From assembly GCA_964419095.1 (NCBI GenBank), contig CAYQOG010000023.1, positions 1 through 13,031 on the forward strand: 13,031 bases of DNA, written 5' to 3'. The notes beneath the pieces were generated by a model. That model saw only the letters and a program-made list of their open reading frames with translations, made no database searches and had not been told where the DNA came from. The translations under genes were made by a program, and so were the position numbers. Source of the stretch: JAKAVK01 sp964419095 (GTDB lineage: Archaea > Micrarchaeota > Micrarchaeia > Micrarchaeales > CABMGC01). Of this stretch, positions 11,731 through 13,031 are shown in pieces (the stretch's first letter is position 1; the number at the start of each line of letters is the position of its first letter).

Positions 11731-12981
11731 ATGGCAGACTACAAGGTAAAGGATATCAAGCTGGCAGAGCAGGGCAAGAAGCAGCTGGAATGGGCGGAGA
11801 TGCACATGCCGGTGCTTATGCAACTGAAGAAGGAGCTTTCAGCGTCAAAGCCACTCAAAGGAATCAAGATGGCCATGATGCTCCACATAACAAAGGAGAC
11901 CGGCGTGCTGGTGAGGACTGCAAAGGCCGCGGGAGCCGAGATCGCCCTTGTGGCAGGCAATCCCCTTTCAACCCAGGATGACATTGCGGCAGCGCTCGCA
12001 AGCGAGGGCGTAAAGGTCTACGCGTGGAAGGGCCAGGACGGCGACGCATACTTCGAGAATATGCGCATGGCACTGAAGATCAATCCTGAAATAGTGATGG
12101 ACGACGGGGCCGACATGCACGCGATGATTCACCAGGAATACCCGAAGCTCAGGATAAAGGGAGGCACAGAGGAGACAACCACTGGCATAGTGCGCCTCAA
12201 GGCAATGGAAGAGGAGGGAGTGCTAAGGTACCCTGTCATGGCGGTGAACAACGCTTATACGAAATACCTCTTCGACAACAGGTATGGCAGCGGTCAGAGC
12301 GGCCTTGACGGGATAATACGCGCCACCAACATAATGATAAGCGGAAAGGTTGGAGTTGTGGCGGGCTACGGCTGGGTCGGAAGGGGCATAGCGATGAGAC
12401 TCCATGGCATGGGCGCAAGGGTCATAGTCACGGAAGTTGATCCCTTCAAGTCGTTAGAGGCGATAATGGACGGTTTCGAAGTGAAACAGATGGCAGACGC
12501 CGCAAGCGAAGGCGATATCTTTGTCACTGCAACAGGAGATATAAACGTGGTCTCATACGAGCACATGCAGAAGATGAAGGAGGGCGCGATACTCGCGAAC
12601 ATAGGCCACTTCGATGTTGAGATAGATGCAAAGACGCTCAAGAAAAAGGCAAAGTCCACAAGGGAGCTGCGATCACAGCTCAACGAGTATACGCTCCGGA
12701 ACGGGAAGAAGATCTACCTGCTCTCCGACGGAAGACTGGTGAACCTTGGCGCCGCTGAAGGGCATCCAAGCGAGGTCATGGACATGAGCTTCGCGAACCA
12801 GGTGCTCGGAGCAGTCTATATAGCGAAGACCAATGGGAAGCTGCCCAAGGAAGTCATCAAGATCCCTCATGAGACTGACGAAAGGATAGCGAGGCTCAAG
12901 CTGCAGGCGATGGGCGTGAAGATAGACTCGCTGACAAAGGAGCAGAAGGATTACATAGGCCAGTGGAGATACGGCACATGA
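11731..12981 (+). CDS. ahcY: S-adenosylhomocysteine hydrolase (adenosylhomocysteinase)
   Basis: NAD-dependent enzyme that reversibly splits S-adenosylhomocysteine into adenosine and homocysteine, relieving product inhibition of SAM methyltransferases such as Trm1. The 416-residue protein has H52 in LHITKETGVL, MDDGAD (123-128), GGTEETTTGIVRL (144-156), AVNNAYTKYLFDNRYG (171-186) with catalytic K178 and D182, the NAD-binding GYGWVGRG (212-219), TEVDP (234-238), NIGHFDVEID and the C-terminal family block ending QWRYGT. It lacks any cysteine: the usual GCSEE is GGTEE and the usual GYGWCGRG is GYGWVGRG. The ATG at 11731 is chosen over a TTG at 11716. No strong ribosome binding site precedes it; a weak AT-rich stretch at about 11694-11700 may be a TATA box, or the gene may ride on the eL41 transcript. 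Confidence 0.94.
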   Translation: MADYKVKDIKLAEQGKKQLEWAEMHMPVLMQLKKELSASKPLKGIKMAMMLHITKETGVLVRTAKAAGAEIALVAGNPLSTQDDIAAALASEGVKVYAWKGQDGDAYFENMRMALKINPEIVMDDGADMHAMIHQEYPKLRIKGGTEETTTGIVRLKAMEEEGVLRYPVMAVNNAYTKYLFDNRYGSGQSGLDGIIRATNIMISGKVGVVAGYGWVGRGIAMRLHGMGARVIVTEVDPFKSLEAIMDGFEVKQMADAASEGDIFVTATGDINVVSYEHMQKMKEGAILANIGHFDVEIDAKTLKKKAKSTRELRSQLNEYTLRNGKKIYLLSDGRLVNLGAAEGHPSEVMDMSFANQVLGAVYIAKTNGKLPKEVIKIPHETDERIARLKLQAMGVKIDSLTKEQKDYIGQWRYGT

Positions 12982-12999
12982 TAACGTCTTAGTGGTCGG

Positions 13000-13031
13000 A
13001 TGGGTAAGATAGTTGCCATAGGCGGAGGGGA
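13000..13031 (+). CDS. Start of a further gene, cut by window end
   Basis: Ten codons are visible: MGKIVAIGGG, then an incomplete codon GA (Asp or Glu). The hydrophobic strand plus glycine turn is typical of an N-terminal nucleotide-binding or S51 peptidase (dipeptidase E/cyanophycinase-like) fold, where KIVAIGGGE is common. The visible part is too short to decide. It begins 18 bp after the ahcY stop on the same strand, so co-transcription is likely. Confidence 0.4.
   Translation, partial: MGKIVAIGGG

Noticed and set aside
1..13031. CRISPR arrays, insertion sequences, rRNA genes
   Set aside because: No regularly spaced repeats, transposase motifs, terminal inverted repeats with target duplications, or rRNA sequence were seen.

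Overview
The window reads as archaeal chromosome. Lineage-informative genes are a Trm1-type tRNA methyltransferase, SRP54, a DRG-family GTPase, an archaeal-type eL41 ribosomal micro-protein, an intron-containing tRNA-Ile and an archaeal-style S-adenosylhomocysteine hydrolase. Many starts are preceded by a TATA-like element about 26-32 nt upstream, which is the spacing of archaeal leaderless promoters. A few genes carry a GGTG-type ribosome binding site instead. The compact layout, small genes and divergent housekeeping sequences suggest a reduced genome of the DPANN/Micrarchaeota type. That placement is inference; no rRNA gene is present to settle it.

Layout. 1-515: 3' part of trm1. 516-869: no convincing protein gene, but a nested hairpin with its own minus-strand promoter and oligo-T tract, a candidate small RNA. 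870-1730 (-): carbamate kinase. 1731-1888: divergent promoter region with two dyads. 1889-2248 (+): unknown zinc-ribbon protein. 2249-2438: a GC-rich hairpin, then a promoter. 2439-3326 (+) and 3330-4115 (-): two unrelated HExxH metallopeptidases, tail to tail. 4234-5310 (+): zinc alcohol dehydrogenase, transcribed divergently from the second peptidase. 5369-5813 (-): DUF4258/DUF2283 pair, probably a toxin-antitoxin module, next to the 3' end of tRNA-Ile(UAU) at 5870-5979 (-), which has a 35-nt intron. 6059-7363 (+): SRP54. 7444-7518 (-): a lysine-rich micro-ORF with its own promoter and T-rich terminator. 7595-8710 (+): DRG GTPase. 8736-9197 (+): winged-helix-like unknown. 9198-10652 (-): cysS. 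10694-11461 (-): membrane-anchored, sequon-rich surface protein. 11572-11685 (+): eL41. 11731-12981 (+): ahcY. 13000-end (+): start of another gene.

Functionally the core is translation and protein targeting: Trm1, tRNA-Ile, CysRS, eL41, DRG and SRP54. Around it are a few metabolic genes (carbamate kinase for ATP from carbamoyl phosphate, an aldehyde/alcohol reductase, SAH recycling for methylation) and accessory pieces (toxin-antitoxin pair, two peptidases, surface protein). The most interesting unexplained items are the two structured intergenic elements, the promoter-equipped lysine-rich micro-ORF, and the UAU-anticodon tRNA-Ile.
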